Assembly (NCBI GenBank): GCA_937907395.1
Contig: CALCII010000011.1
Coordinates: forward strand, 682,001-746,000
DNA from: an uncultured Chitinophagaceae bacterium
Lineage (GTDB): Bacteria > Bacteroidota > Bacteroidia > Chitinophagales > Chitinophagaceae
Direction of reading: 5' to 3'
DNA: 64,000 bases
Shown here piece after piece: positions 49,973 to 60,075 of the stretch. The translations under genes and the position numbers were made by a program. The notes beneath the pieces were generated by a model. The model saw only the letters and a list, made by a program, of their open reading frames with translations. It searched no databases and was not told where the DNA came from. The stretch's first letter is position 1. Each line of letters opens with the position of its first letter.

Positions 49973-52900
49973 ATGCTCAGAAAATTCTCTCAAATTGCGG
50001 TGGGACTCTTGTTGCCTTTCCTCCTTGCATCCGGTGTATCTGCACAGATAACGGGTGTGGTTTACCGTGACTACAATGGTAATGGAACCAGGCAAACGGT
50101 TGCTCCCACTATTGAACCCGGTGTGCCGGGGGTAATTGTCACCGCCTATGGCGCTAATGACATTGTTGTTAATAGTACTACCACTGCGGCAAACGGTACT
50201 TATTCTCTGCCGTATGTATCTCCGGTAAGGCTGGAGTTCACACTTCCTTCAACTGCAACTTCCTGTGCAAACAGGGGTATTGATTTCAGCAGCTTCAGCA
50301 ATGAGGGAAACAGTGTGCGTTTTGTGTCAGCATCCGGAACGCAGAACTATGCCGTAAATAATCCCAATGATTATGTGTCCAGCACAAATCCTATGGCGTT
50401 TATGAGCAAGTACACAAATGGTAATCCACTCGGAGGAGGTACATCTGGGACCTCTACCTGGTTTGTAGGCTATCCGTATACGAACTCTGGCACCACAGCT
50501 CCAACATTAACCTTAAATGGTACAGCTATTGGATCAACATGGGGTGTTGCTTACAGTAAGCAGGCGGGTAAGGTATTTACTGCTGCTTTTGTTAAGCGAC
50601 ATGCAGGCCTTGGTGTATTGGGAAGCGGAGGTATCTATTTGTTAACACCCACAGCTACTTCATTCACCGTTTCTAATTTCTACGATATGGATGCTGTTGC
50701 CAATGCAGGTGCTTACCGCACTCGTGCAGATGCAGCAGCCACTCCTCCGGCTTATGGATCAGGAACCAGCTTTTCTCTTAATGGGGCAAATACCATTGCA
50801 ACATTCCTGGGATCTACAGATGCAGCTTCAGGTTCGCCAATAGGACTGGGTGTTGTTGGATCTAATACAGACAGAAGTTTACCCAATACAAACAATACTG
50901 TGAACTGGGATCCGGCTGCATTTGACCAGGTTGGTAAAGTGGGTTTAGGTGACCTGGAAATCAGTGACGATGGTAAATATTTATTTGTAATTAATCTTTA
51001 CGACCGTAAAGTATACCGACTTGAGCTGAACAACGCATTTAGTCCAACTTCTGTTGTTGCAGTTACCAGTTATTCCTTGCCTTCTGTTACTGTAACCAAT
51101 GGTGTATTGAGACCCTTTGGTGCTAAATTTTACAGAGGTAAATTATTTGTGGGTGCTGTTGCAACTGCAGAAAATGCAGGAACTGCCGCTAACCTGAATG
51201 CATATGTCTTTGAGTTAAATAATGCTACAGGAACGGCTTCTTTTAATGGTACACCAGTTATCAGCTATGCATTGAATTATGCAAAAGGTGGTTCTATGAC
51301 ATGGACCGGCCCATATGGTACACAATGGTATCCCTGGACAAACAACACAAGCGTATCTGTGGGTAGTGGTAATGACCGAACCTATCCCACTCCAATCTTG
51401 TCCAATATTGAATTTGATGAAGCTGGTAACATGATCATGTCTTTCATGGACAGAAGTGGCCACCAATGGGGCGAAGATAATTACCGAAACCTGGCAGTTA
51501 GTACAACTGTGATGAGATATGCTGTTGGTGGTGATATTTTAGTGGCAGGCAGAGTTTGTGGAGGAACATACACATTAGAAAATAACGGTGCTTATACTTC
51601 TGCAAATGGTACTTCTTATAATAGCGGTGCTGCCAACAATCAGGGACCTGGTAACAGTGAATTTTTTAAAGGTGATGCTTATTCCACTGTTCACTCAGAA
51701 ACATCTATAGGATCACTTGCATATTTGCCTGGTTCCACAGAAGTGTTTTTTGGAACAATGGATCCCACAGCAATCAACAGTGGTGGTGTGAAACGGCTTT
51801 CTATGACCAATGGATCAGAAGTGGCAGGAACACCTTATCAATTATCCGGTTCCAGTATCTCTGGTTTTGGTAAGGCAAATGGTTTGGGTGATGTTGAAAT
51901 TGCCGGCACTTTACCTTCTGTTGAAATTGGTAATCGTGTGTGGAATGATGCTAATGGTAATGGAATACAGGATGCAGGTGAAGCTGGTATTGCAAACGTA
52001 ACGGTTAACCTCTATGTTGATAATAACAACGACGGCACACCCGATGGGGCTGCCATTGGTACCACCACCACAAATGCAAACGGCGAATGGTACTTCAATA
52101 ATACTAATATAACAGGAGACGCAGATCCTAATACAGGAGGAACACAGGCGACTCTTACAAACGGCATCCGGTATATAGTAAGAATAGGTGCTGCCGATTG
52201 GACTGGTGGTGCAGGTACAGGTGATCTGGCAAATTATCGGTTAACCGGCACCAATATTACCGGAAATGGTGCTGTGGATCTGAGTGATAATGATGCTTCT
52301 CTAAATGGAACCGGTTCTTCTGCTGTACCACAGATCAGCGTGGTGGCAGGCGGACCCGGGCAAAACAATCACAATCTCGACTTTGGTTTCAGTCAGCTCG
52401 CTTCTATTGGTGACCGTGTTTGGCTGGATCAAAATGGTAATGGTACACAGGATGGTACTTATGGTGCTGCAGGCTACGAACCAGGTGTTGCCGGAGTAAC
52501 AGTTCAGCTGTTCCGGAATGGCACAGATGGTTTACCCGGAACATCCGATGATATTCTTGTGGCAACAACCGTTACCGATGCGTATGGTAATTATTTGTTT
52601 GACAATCTTACGCCTACTGTACAAACGAATGCCACCACCATTGCGCAAACTTCTTATAATGTGAAGTTTACTCCTCCTGCAAAATATACATTCACCGTTT
52701 CAAACACGCCCGGAGATAATGGCGATAATACAAACAGTGATGCAAACCCCAGCCAGTCTTCTGCTTCTTATGGCCGCACAGGAAGTTATAACCTCACCGC
52801 AGGTGAAGCAGAACGTACCGCCGATGCAGGATTGATTTTCCCGCAGCCTCAGTTTGCCAGCATAGGTGACCGAGTTTGGATAGATGCAAATGTGAATGGT

Positions 52901-55900
52901 ACACAGGATGCAGGCGAAGTAGGTGTGAGCGGCGTTGCGGTTACTCTTTACCGTGATGCAGATGGAGCAGGCCCGCTGCCTTCCACTCCTTATGCCACTA
53001 CAATCACAGATGCAAACGGCAACTATTTGTTCAGTAATATTACTCCTGATGCAACAGCTACTTACCAGGTAGGCTTTGCACTGCCGATCGGGTATCAGTT
53101 TACCACAAAAACAGGCTTGTTAACAGATGCTTCTAACAGTGATGTTACAATCAGTACTGGTCTTACCGATGCATTTACTGTAACAACTGCTATCAATATT
53201 ACAACGGTAGATGCAGGTATTCACAGAGATGCACTTGCCAGTGTTGGAAATTTCGTATGGAATGATCTGGATCAGGATGGTGTTCAGGATGCCGGTGAAC
53301 CCGGTATTGCCGGAGTTACTGTTAATTTATACAACAGTTTGGGTGTGATCGTTGCCACAACCGTTACCAATACATTTGGTGAATATATGTTTGCCGGACT
53401 TACCCCGGGTGTATATGAAGTTGGATTTGTTGCTCCTGCTGGTTATAGCTTTAGTCCGCAAGCTGTTGGTGTAAAATGGGCCGATAGTGATGCCAATACA
53501 GGTACAGGACGTACAGGAACTTTTACGTTGGTAAGCGGACAGCACAAAGATGATATCGATGCCGGATTGTATAATAACAATACTGCAACATTGAATCGTT
53601 TGGGCGACAAAGTATGGTTTGATAATAATAACAATGGCATTCAGGATGCGGGTGAGTTTGGTGCTCCCGGTGTAAGCGTTGCTTTACTGGATGCAAACGG
53701 TCAGCCAGTGGATGATCCACGGCAAGCCGGCACACAACCTTATATAGCATCAACCGATCTGAATGGAAATTACCTTTTTACTGATTTGCCTAACGGTACT
53801 TATAAAGTGTATTTCTATAATCAGCCTTCCGGTTATTCCTTTATTACATCTGCCGATGCTGGTGGTGCAACGGCTAGCAACAGTGATGTTAGTGCATCTG
53901 GTTATACACCAACATACAGTTTAACAGGCGGACAAACCAATCTTACAGTAGATGCCGGTTTGATTCGCAGAACAGAAGCCGGAACTGCATCACTTGGTAA
54001 TAAAGTGTTCTATGACCTCAATAGTAATGGACTTCAGGATGCTGGTGAAACTGGTGTTGCCGGTGTAACTGTTACATTGCGTACACCTGGTGCAGATGGC
54101 GTTTTGGGTAACGGTGATGATGTGACTGTGGCAACATTGGTTACTAATTCACTTGGTGAGTATCTTTTTACCAACTTATCTGCCGGTGTTTATTATGTGC
54201 AGTTCAGCAATGGACCTGCAGGTTATAATACCACAGCAGCCAATACAGGTAGTGATGATACAATTGACAGTGATGGAACGGCGGCTGTAACAATCAGTTC
54301 AGCTGCTGCTACAACAGGTCTGTATACTTTAGCTACCGGCGAACAGAATCTTACTGTAGATCTCGGTCTTGTAAAAACAACAGCCGGAAGAGGAAGTATC
54401 AGTAACCAGGTTTGGTTTGATACAAATGGTAATGGTACTTACAACAGTGGGGTTGATGCAGTGGTGCCCGGTGTTCAGGCAGAACTGCTCGATGGCAGTG
54501 GTAATGCAATTGATCCCGATGGTGCTGGTCCGCTCACCCGTACCATTACCACAACCGATGTAAACGGAAACTATCTGTTTGATAACCTGGCTGCAGGTAA
54601 TTATATTGTTCGTTTCAGCAACTATCCTTCAGGATTAGCACCTGTTGATCAGGATATAACGCTTACGAATAACCGTAGTTCGGCAAATGGAGCCGGTGTT
54701 ACACCGGTTATAGCACTGGCTGCTTCACAAAACCTTGTGAACGTTGACCTTGGCTTAACCACCGTACGTGCGGTATTGGGTGATAAAGTCTGGAACGATC
54801 TCAATGGTAATGGTGTGCAGGATTCCGGCGAACCCGGATTGGCTGGTATTACAGTGATTCTCCGTGATGGTGTTAGCGGTAATCCGCTTGCAAGCACTGT
54901 AACTGATGCGAACGGTAACTACCTCTTCACCAACCTGCTTGCAGGAACATATGTGGTAGAGTTTACCAATATCCCCGGAAACATGACATTCACAACAAAA
55001 GATGCGGGAAGCGATGCGGCCGACAGTGATGTGAATCCGGGTACAGGCAGAACTGATGTGATTACTCTTACAGATGGACAAGTAAATCTTTCAGTTGATG
55101 CAGGTGTCATCAATCAGCCAACTGCAACTGTAGGTACTTATGTATGGTTCGATAATGGATTTGGCGGCGGAACTTCCGGAGATGGTATTGCGCAGGCAGG
55201 CGAGCCTCCTGTTGCCGGTGTGTTGGCTACATTATATGATGCTGGTACCAATCAACCACTCCGTAGTGCTGTTACCAGTAGCAGTGGTGAGTACCGCTTT
55301 ACCAACGTGGCAACTGGTACTTATTATGTTGTCTTCAGCGAATTGCCAGGACCGGCCATCAACTTTACCACGCAACTTCCGGGTACAACCGATAGTCAGA
55401 GTAAAGCTAATGCCTTAGGTAAAACGGCCAACTTTACAGTAACCTCTGGTGATAATATTGTATATGTGGATGCAGGCTTAATTGGTACGCCTTTACCTGC
55501 AACCGGATTACAGCTTGAAGCACAGCTCAACAATAATACAGTAACGCTCAACTGGAAAACACAGAGCGAGATCAGTACCGATTATTTTGAAGTACAATTA
55601 AGTACAGATGGACTTTCGTTTGTAACGAGGGATCGTGTAACCGCAGCCGGTTTCAGTGTAACCGAACGTACCTATACACGTAACGATGACATTTCAGCTG
55701 TGTCACATAGTGGTGTTTTATACTACAGAGTGAAGTTGTATGACATCAATGGTACATTCCGTTACAGTAATATAAGCGTGGTTCGGTCAAAAGCTGCTAC
55801 CATTACAGCCTGGCCAAATCCATTTGCAGAGCAGGTTCGTATTCGCATACAATCTGTAACAACTTCTGTGGTGGAAGCCAGTATAACCGATTTAAGCGGA

Positions 55901-56053
55901 CGGGTAATTGTAACAAAGAGCCAGACTTTGACGCCAGGTGTAAATCAGATAACCATTTCTAATCTGAAACAGTTGTCGCCTGGAAGCTACCTTCTCCGGA
56001 TTACTGATCAACAAACCAAAGAAAAAACAACCTATATCCTTATCAAGCAATAA
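49973..56053 (+). CDS. Giant SdrD-B-repeat surface protein with T9SS sorting domain
   Basis: 2026-residue secreted protein. Signal peptide (to GVSAQ), one B-type unit (ITGVVYRDYNGNG), a large middle region (about 100-640) with propeller-like features (DLEISDDGKYLFVINLYDRK), then nine SdrD-B-like units starting near 51920, 52401, 52858, 53238, 53598, 53989, 54394, 54772 and 55129. Each carries a calcium-binding pattern such as WNDANGNGIQDAGE. A strand-rich segment and a T9SS type A sorting domain close it (WPNPFAEQVRIRI ... GSYLLRITDQQ). Probably a surface adhesin or stalk. The start ATG is at 49973; a TTG two codons earlier is less likely. Tandem terminators follow. Confidence 0.92.
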   Translation: MLRKFSQIAVGLLLPFLLASGVSAQITGVVYRDYNGNGTRQTVAPTIEPGVPGVIVTAYGANDIVVNSTTTAANGTYSLPYVSPVRLEFTLPSTATSCANRGIDFSSFSNEGNSVRFVSASGTQNYAVNNPNDYVSSTNPMAFMSKYTNGNPLGGGTSGTSTWFVGYPYTNSGTTAPTLTLNGTAIGSTWGVAYSKQAGKVFTAAFVKRHAGLGVLGSGGIYLLTPTATSFTVSNFYDMDAVANAGAYRTRADAAATPPAYGSGTSFSLNGANTIATFLGSTDAASGSPIGLGVVGSNTDRSLPNTNNTVNWDPAAFDQVGKVGLGDLEISDDGKYLFVINLYDRKVYRLELNNAFSPTSVVAVTSYSLPSVTVTNGVLRPFGAKFYRGKLFVGAVATAENAGTAANLNAYVFELNNATGTASFNGTPVISYALNYAKGGSMTWTGPYGTQWYPWTNNTSVSVGSGNDRTYPTPILSNIEFDEAGNMIMSFMDRSGHQWGEDNYRNLAVSTTVMRYAVGGDILVAGRVCGGTYTLENNGAYTSANGTSYNSGAANNQGPGNSEFFKGDAYSTVHSETSIGSLAYLPGSTEVFFGTMDPTAINSGGVKRLSMTNGSEVAGTPYQLSGSSISGFGKANGLGDVEIAGTLPSVEIGNRVWNDANGNGIQDAGEAGIANVTVNLYVDNNNDGTPDGAAIGTTTTNANGEWYFNNTNITGDADPNTGGTQATLTNGIRYIVRIGAADWTGGAGTGDLANYRLTGTNITGNGAVDLSDNDASLNGTGSSAVPQISVVAGGPGQNNHNLDFGFSQLASIGDRVWLDQNGNGTQDGTYGAAGYEPGVAGVTVQLFRNGTDGLPGTSDDILVATTVTDAYGNYLFDNLTPTVQTNATTIAQTSYNVKFTPPAKYTFTVSNTPGDNGDNTNSDANPSQSSASYGRTGSYNLTAGEAERTADAGLIFPQPQFASIGDRVWIDANVNGTQDAGEVGVSGVAVTLYRDADGAGPLPSTPYATTITDANGNYLFSNITPDATATYQVGFALPIGYQFTTKTGLLTDASNSDVTISTGLTDAFTVTTAINITTVDAGIHRDALASVGNFVWNDLDQDGVQDAGEPGIAGVTVNLYNSLGVIVATTVTNTFGEYMFAGLTPGVYEVGFVAPAGYSFSPQAVGVKWADSDANTGTGRTGTFTLVSGQHKDDIDAGLYNNNTATLNRLGDKVWFDNNNNGIQDAGEFGAPGVSVALLDANGQPVDDPRQAGTQPYIASTDLNGNYLFTDLPNGTYKVYFYNQPSGYSFITSADAGGATASNSDVSASGYTPTYSLTGGQTNLTVDAGLIRRTEAGTASLGNKVFYDLNSNGLQDAGETGVAGVTVTLRTPGADGVLGNGDDVTVATLVTNSLGEYLFTNLSAGVYYVQFSNGPAGYNTTAANTGSDDTIDSDGTAAVTISSAAATTGLYTLATGEQNLTVDLGLVKTTAGRGSISNQVWFDTNGNGTYNSGVDAVVPGVQAELLDGSGNAIDPDGAGPLTRTITTTDVNGNYLFDNLAAGNYIVRFSNYPSGLAPVDQDITLTNNRSSANGAGVTPVIALAASQNLVNVDLGLTTVRAVLGDKVWNDLNGNGVQDSGEPGLAGITVILRDGVSGNPLASTVTDANGNYLFTNLLAGTYVVEFTNIPGNMTFTTKDAGSDAADSDVNPGTGRTDVITLTDGQVNLSVDAGVINQPTATVGTYVWFDNGFGGGTSGDGIAQAGEPPVAGVLATLYDAGTNQPLRSAVTSSSGEYRFTNVATGTYYVVFSELPGPAINFTTQLPGTTDSQSKANALGKTANFTVTSGDNIVYVDAGLIGTPLPATGLQLEAQLNNNTVTLNWKTQSEISTDYFEVQLSTDGLSFVTRDRVTAAGFSVTERTYTRNDDISAVSHSGVLYYRVKLYDINGTFRYSNISVVRSKAATITAWPNPFAEQVRIRIQSVTTSVVEASITDLSGRVIVTKSQTLTPGVNQITISNLKQLSPGSYLLRITDQQTKEKTTYILIKQ
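51919..55490 (+). repeat. Nine tandem SdrD-B-like domain repeats (coding)
   Basis: Units of about 110-160 residues, each opening with G(D/N)xVWxDxNxNGxQDxGE and closing with a DAGL-type strand. They are diverged at DNA level, so recent expansion is unlikely. Units 8 and 10 lack parts of the canonical calcium loop. Confidence 0.8.
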
Positions 56054-56089
56054 ATGAAAAGGCCATCCGAAAGGATGGCCTTTTCATTT
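56052..56089 (+). terminator. Terminator of the SdrD-B gene
   Basis: 17-bp perfect stem (56052-56068 with 56073-56089) capped by GAAA; overlaps the stop codon. Confidence 0.85.
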
Positions 56090-56123
56090 ATACAATTAAC
56101 TACCAGCATCGGGAACTAACGAA

Positions 56124-56147
56124 AAACCGCCTCCGGGCGGTTTCTTT
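56124..56147 (+). terminator. Second hairpin, tandem terminator
   Basis: AAACCGCC (56124-56131) pairs with GGCGGTTT (56136-56143), loop TCCG, then a T-rich tail. It could be a backup terminator or lie in the leader of the next gene. Confidence 0.6.
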
Positions 56148-56203
56148 AAAAATATTTGGTTTATAAAATAAACTAGTTTAATATTGTGATAAATTTATTG
56201 GAA

Positions 56204-58453
56204 ATGCTCCGACTTATACTAATACTGACCTGCTTACTCCCTCTCTTTTTATTTGCCCAAACCGTAATAACCGGGGAGGTGACAGATAGTAAAAAACAAC
56301 CGGTGGCGGGTGCTTCAATTGCGGTTAAAGACAGTTATGATGGTGCTACTGCCGATAGTATGGGGCGTTTTCGATTTACAACAACAGAAAAAGGAGCGCA
56401 GGTGCTGATTGTAAGTTCTGTTGGATTTAAAACCATTGAGCTGACCATTACTATATCCGGATCGTCCATGCACGTTCCAGTTGTGCTGAAACAGGAAATT
56501 ACCGAAATGAGTGCAGTTGTGATTTCGGCAGGCACTTTTGAAGCCAGCGACAGGAAACGTGCAGCGGCGGTTCTTACTTCATTAGACATTGTTACAACAG
56601 CCAGTGCCAATGCAGATGTTACTGGTGCTTTAAAAACATTGCCGGGTGCTCAGCAGGTAGGTGAGAGTGAAGGACTGTTTGTTCGTGGTGGTACCGCTGC
56701 TGAAACAAAAACTTTTATTGATGGAACGCTTGTCAATAATTTCTTTTTCACGAGTGTGCCTGGTATTGCGCAGCGGGGACGTTTTTCTCCTTTCATTTTT
56801 AAAGGAACAGTTTTCAGTACAGGTGGTTACAGTGCCTTATATGGACAAGCACTTTCATCTGCTTTATTACTGGAGTCAATTGATCTGCCGGAGCAAACTT
56901 CTGCCAATTTATCTGTATCAGTACTCAGTATCAGTGGAGGCTTTCAACAACTCAATAAAAAGAAAACCGCATCCTGGGGTGTAAACTATGGTTACAGCAA
57001 CCTGGATCTTGCATTTGCTGTAATCAAACAACAACAGGATTATTTCAGAACCCCTGCCGGACATTTTGGTGATGTGAACTTTCGCATTAAAACATCAAAA
57101 TCAGGTATGCTGAAATATTATGGCTACTTCACTTCCAATCGTCTCGGTTTTACCCAACAGAGCCTGGACTCCCTTGGTTATTTTGATAAATTCTCTTTAA
57201 AGAATCTCAACTTTTATCAGAATCTGTCGTGGAAAGAAAATTTAAAAAACCGATGGAGATTAAATACGGGTGTATCTTTCTCAACGAACCGTGACCAGAT
57301 TGTATTTGGCATGCAGGATGAAAATAAGAACGATGTGTTGCTGAATACACTGGCGTTTAAAAATTTCGATCTTGATAATAAAGGAATTTATGCCAACGCA
57401 AAACTTGTTTTAGAAAAGAAGTGGAAAGGCTTGAGCGCATTGCGTTTTGGATCGGAATGGAATCACAGTACCGACAAAATTGTTTACACTGCATTTGATG
57501 GAACAATCTATCCTTCCACTATCAAAGAAAATATAGTTTCATTGTTTGCAGAACAGGATGTGTACATCACCAATAACCTGGCAGGAAAATTCGGGCTGCG
57601 TTCAGAATACTCTCAACTGCTGGATAAAATGAACCTGGCTCCACGTTTATCATTGGCGTATAAACTGGGGAAGAACAGCCAGGCTTCTGTTGCATACGGA
57701 CAATTTTTCCAGAATCCTGAGCTGCGTACATTGCCTGCTGCTCAAATGGTGAGTTATCAAAAAGCATCGCATTACATAGCACAGTATCAAAAAACAACAG
57801 ATAAAACCACTTTGCGTGTGGAACTGTTTTACAAGAAATACGATGGCCTTATTAAAACAGAAATCGTAAACGGGCAACAACGTGCAACCAGTAATAATGG
57901 ATATGGTGAAGCAGGCGGGTTTGAGTTGTTCTGGAGAGATAAAAAAACAATTAAGAATCTAGATTACTGGATTTCTTATTCTTACCTGGATACCAAACGT
58001 AATTTTCAGAATTTCCCTGAAGCCATTACTCCCAATTTTGCAGCAAAACATACTGCTTCTGTAGTAATGAAAAAGTTTGTGACAGCATTGAAAACAAATG
58101 TAAACTTGTCCTACAACTATTCAAGTCCAAGGCCTTATTATAATATACAATTCAATGAGGGCACTGGTAAATTTTATTTTGCTGATAAGGGAATGATACA
58201 GCCTTACCACAATGTGAGTTTTGCATTGAACTATCTGCCCAAAATTGGGAAGAAAGATGCAAAGTCATTTATCGTTTATGTGATAAGCATCAGTAATGTG
58301 CTCAATCTGAAACAACAATACGGATATAATTATTCCTACAATGGTTTACGAAAATCAGAATTGACACCACCGTCACGCATGTTTGTGTTCATTGGTGCCT
58401 TTATCAGCTTTGGTATAGACCGTTCGGAAGACGCTATTAATAACAATTTATAA
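56204..58453 (+). CDS. TonB-dependent receptor with CarboxypepD_reg-like domain
   Basis: 749-residue outer-membrane receptor: signal peptide (MLRLILILTCLLPLFLFAQ), carboxypeptidase-regulatory-like domain (about 20-105; ITGEVTDSKKQPVAGASIAV), plug (about 115-235; LKTLPGAQQVGESEGLFVRG) and barrel. The plug has the GGTAAETKTFIDG segment of receptors for unknown nutrients rather than a siderophore signature. The ATG at 56204 was preferred to a GTG at 56186. It leads a compact run of six genes, 18 bases before the next. Confidence 0.88.
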   Translation: MLRLILILTCLLPLFLFAQTVITGEVTDSKKQPVAGASIAVKDSYDGATADSMGRFRFTTTEKGAQVLIVSSVGFKTIELTITISGSSMHVPVVLKQEITEMSAVVISAGTFEASDRKRAAAVLTSLDIVTTASANADVTGALKTLPGAQQVGESEGLFVRGGTAAETKTFIDGTLVNNFFFTSVPGIAQRGRFSPFIFKGTVFSTGGYSALYGQALSSALLLESIDLPEQTSANLSVSVLSISGGFQQLNKKKTASWGVNYGYSNLDLAFAVIKQQQDYFRTPAGHFGDVNFRIKTSKSGMLKYYGYFTSNRLGFTQQSLDSLGYFDKFSLKNLNFYQNLSWKENLKNRWRLNTGVSFSTNRDQIVFGMQDENKNDVLLNTLAFKNFDLDNKGIYANAKLVLEKKWKGLSALRFGSEWNHSTDKIVYTAFDGTIYPSTIKENIVSLFAEQDVYITNNLAGKFGLRSEYSQLLDKMNLAPRLSLAYKLGKNSQASVAYGQFFQNPELRTLPAAQMVSYQKASHYIAQYQKTTDKTTLRVELFYKKYDGLIKTEIVNGQQRATSNNGYGEAGGFELFWRDKKTIKNLDYWISYSYLDTKRNFQNFPEAITPNFAAKHTASVVMKKFVTALKTNVNLSYNYSSPRPYYNIQFNEGTGKFYFADKGMIQPYHNVSFALNYLPKIGKKDAKSFIVYVISISNVLNLKQQYGYNYSYNGLRKSELTPPSRMFVFIGAFISFGIDRSEDAINNNL

Positions 58454-58471
58454 TCAACTAATAATTTCTGT

Positions 58472-58771
58472 ATGAGTAATTTTCAACGCATCCCCGATGC
58501 AAACGAAGAACGAGATGAATATCTCTGGGAACTGGCTCAGAAAAGAGCTTCTTTTAAACGCCATATTGTAATCTGCTTACTGGTCATCAGCTTTTTGTGG
58601 ATTCTCTGGCTTCTCAATGGAGCACATACATACGGCGCAAGAGTTCCCTGGCCGGTATGGCCCATGTTTGGTTGGGGTATTGGTATTGTATCACATTACA
58701 TGAGCGCATATTACAATTCGGGTCATGATAGTGTACAAAAAGAATATGACAAATTAAAAAATCAACAATAA
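58472..58771 (+). CDS. 2TM-domain protein
   Basis: 99 residues: a hydrophilic N-terminus with charged helix (NEERDEYLWELAQKRASFKR), two membrane helices (HIVICLLVISFLWILWLLNG and PVWPMFGWGIGIVSHYMSAY) and a short charged tail. The RASFKRHI-TM-WP..GWG..-TM layout is that of the 2TM domain (PF13239), found alone or fused to LytTR regulators and sensor kinases. Here it stands alone in the operon. Confidence 0.85.
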   Translation: MSNFQRIPDANEERDEYLWELAQKRASFKRHIVICLLVISFLWILWLLNGAHTYGARVPWPVWPMFGWGIGIVSHYMSAYYNSGHDSVQKEYDKLKNQQ

Positions 58772-58789
58772 TCTTTAAAACATTAAAAA

Positions 58790-59425
58790 ATGAAATCAGT
58801 TTTATTAGGAGTTGCCCTTCTCTTATCTGTAAACATATTCGCACAAAGCGAAAAATATGTAGGCGCCATGCAAAAACAATTGCTGGCGATGAGAGACGCT
58901 AAAACACCTGAGGCTATGCAGGATGTGGTGAATGCATTTGAACGTATTGGTAATGCTGAAAAAACACAATGGTTACCTTTCTACTATGCATCATTAGCAG
59001 AAATATGGTATGCATTTATGCTTAATGATGTAAAGCAGTTTGATGCCTTGGCAGAAAAAGCCGAAGGATATATTCAAAAGGCAGAGGCAATTGAAAAAAA
59101 TAATTCCGAGATTGTATTAGTGAAAGGCATGATTGCTTCGCTGCGAATGATTGTGGATCCCATGAGCCGGTATATGACTTACGGACAACAATCGGCTGCT
59201 TTAGTGGAGGAATCAAAAAAACTGGATCCTAATAATCCACGCCCGTATATGTGGCAGGCACAAGGCTTGGCCCGCACACCTGTACAATTTGGCGGCGGTT
59301 GTGCAACAGCCAAACCTTTGTTTGAAGAAGCGATCAAACGGTTTGAAACTTTTGCACCAGCTTCGGCTATTCATCCTGTTTGGGGAAAAGAACAAACAGA
59401 GAAATCATACAATGAGTGTAAATAA
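58790..59425 (+). CDS. Secreted helical (TPR-like) protein
   Basis: 211 residues with a signal peptide (LLLSVNIFAQ) and an all-helical mature part reminiscent of TPR repeats (AFERIGNAEKTQWLPFYYAS, EEAIKRFETFAPASAIHPVW). Probably periplasmic. I cannot name a family with confidence. It is 18 bases after the 2TM gene and is followed by a hairpin with a T-run (59443-59468). Confidence 0.7.
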   Translation: MKSVLLGVALLLSVNIFAQSEKYVGAMQKQLLAMRDAKTPEAMQDVVNAFERIGNAEKTQWLPFYYASLAEIWYAFMLNDVKQFDALAEKAEGYIQKAEAIEKNNSEIVLVKGMIASLRMIVDPMSRYMTYGQQSAALVEESKKLDPNNPRPYMWQAQGLARTPVQFGGGCATAKPLFEEAIKRFETFAPASAIHPVWGKEQTEKSYNECK

Positions 59426-59442
59426 TGTGCATTAGAAATCCG

Positions 59443-59468
59443 GCAGGCAGGAAACTGTCTGCTATTTT
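59443..59468 (+). terminator. Internal terminator/attenuator-like hairpin
   Basis: GCAGGCAG, loop GAAA, CTGTCTGC (one G-U pair), then TATTTTT. It falls between the helical protein gene and the membrane-pair genes and may split the run into two transcripts or tune their ratio. Confidence 0.55.
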
Positions 59469-59489
59469 TGATCACCAATAAAAAGAAAA

Positions 59490-60074
59490 ATGGAGCAAAC
59501 TCAGTTTTCACCCAAAGACAGTCTGCAGCTGATCGAATCAATGATCAACAAAGCACAGAACCGTTTTACCGAAAATGGTCATTTATACCTGCTGTGGGGT
59601 TGGGTGATTCTCGCCTGTAGTATTGCTCATTTTATTCTGGATTACTGGCAATTGTACGATAAACCGTACCTGGTATGGTTTGCTACATGGGGAGCATTTA
59701 TTTATCAAATGATCTACCTGGCAAAAGTGAAGCAAAAGGCAGGGGTGAAAACCTATACCGATGAGTTGATCAATTATGTGTGGCTGGTGTTTGTTGCCAT
59801 GATGATGCTGGTTGAATTTATTCTTATACAATCTGGCAACTGGCAGCTAACTTATAGTGCTTTCCTGATATTATATGGGATGCCTACTTTTTTAAGTGGT
59901 GCCATTATCCGATTTTCGCCTTTGAGGTATGGAGCTTTCACATGTTGGATGCTGGCAATAGCATCCATGTTTGTTGATTTTCATTTTCATGTGTTATTAT
60001 TATCGCTCGGTGTGATATCTGCCTGGATTATTCCCGGCTATTTACTCCGCTTACGTTCAAAAAATCAAAACTGA
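59490..60074 (+). CDS. Membrane protein, paralogue 1 of an adjacent pair
   Basis: 194 residues: a short cytoplasmic helix (KDSLQLIESMINKAQNRFTE) then about five to six membrane helices, ending in a basic tail (IPGYLLRLRSKNQN). It is clearly related to the next gene product: same N-terminal helix, same LLWG(A)-first-helix, same YVWL and IIPG(Y/I)LLR positions. Unknown function. Stop and next start are one base apart. Confidence 0.7.
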   Translation: MEQTQFSPKDSLQLIESMINKAQNRFTENGHLYLLWGWVILACSIAHFILDYWQLYDKPYLVWFATWGAFIYQMIYLAKVKQKAGVKTYTDELINYVWLVFVAMMMLVEFILIQSGNWQLTYSAFLILYGMPTFLSGAIIRFSPLRYGAFTCWMLAIASMFVDFHFHVLLLSLGVISAWIIPGYLLRLRSKNQN

Positions 60075-60075
60075 T

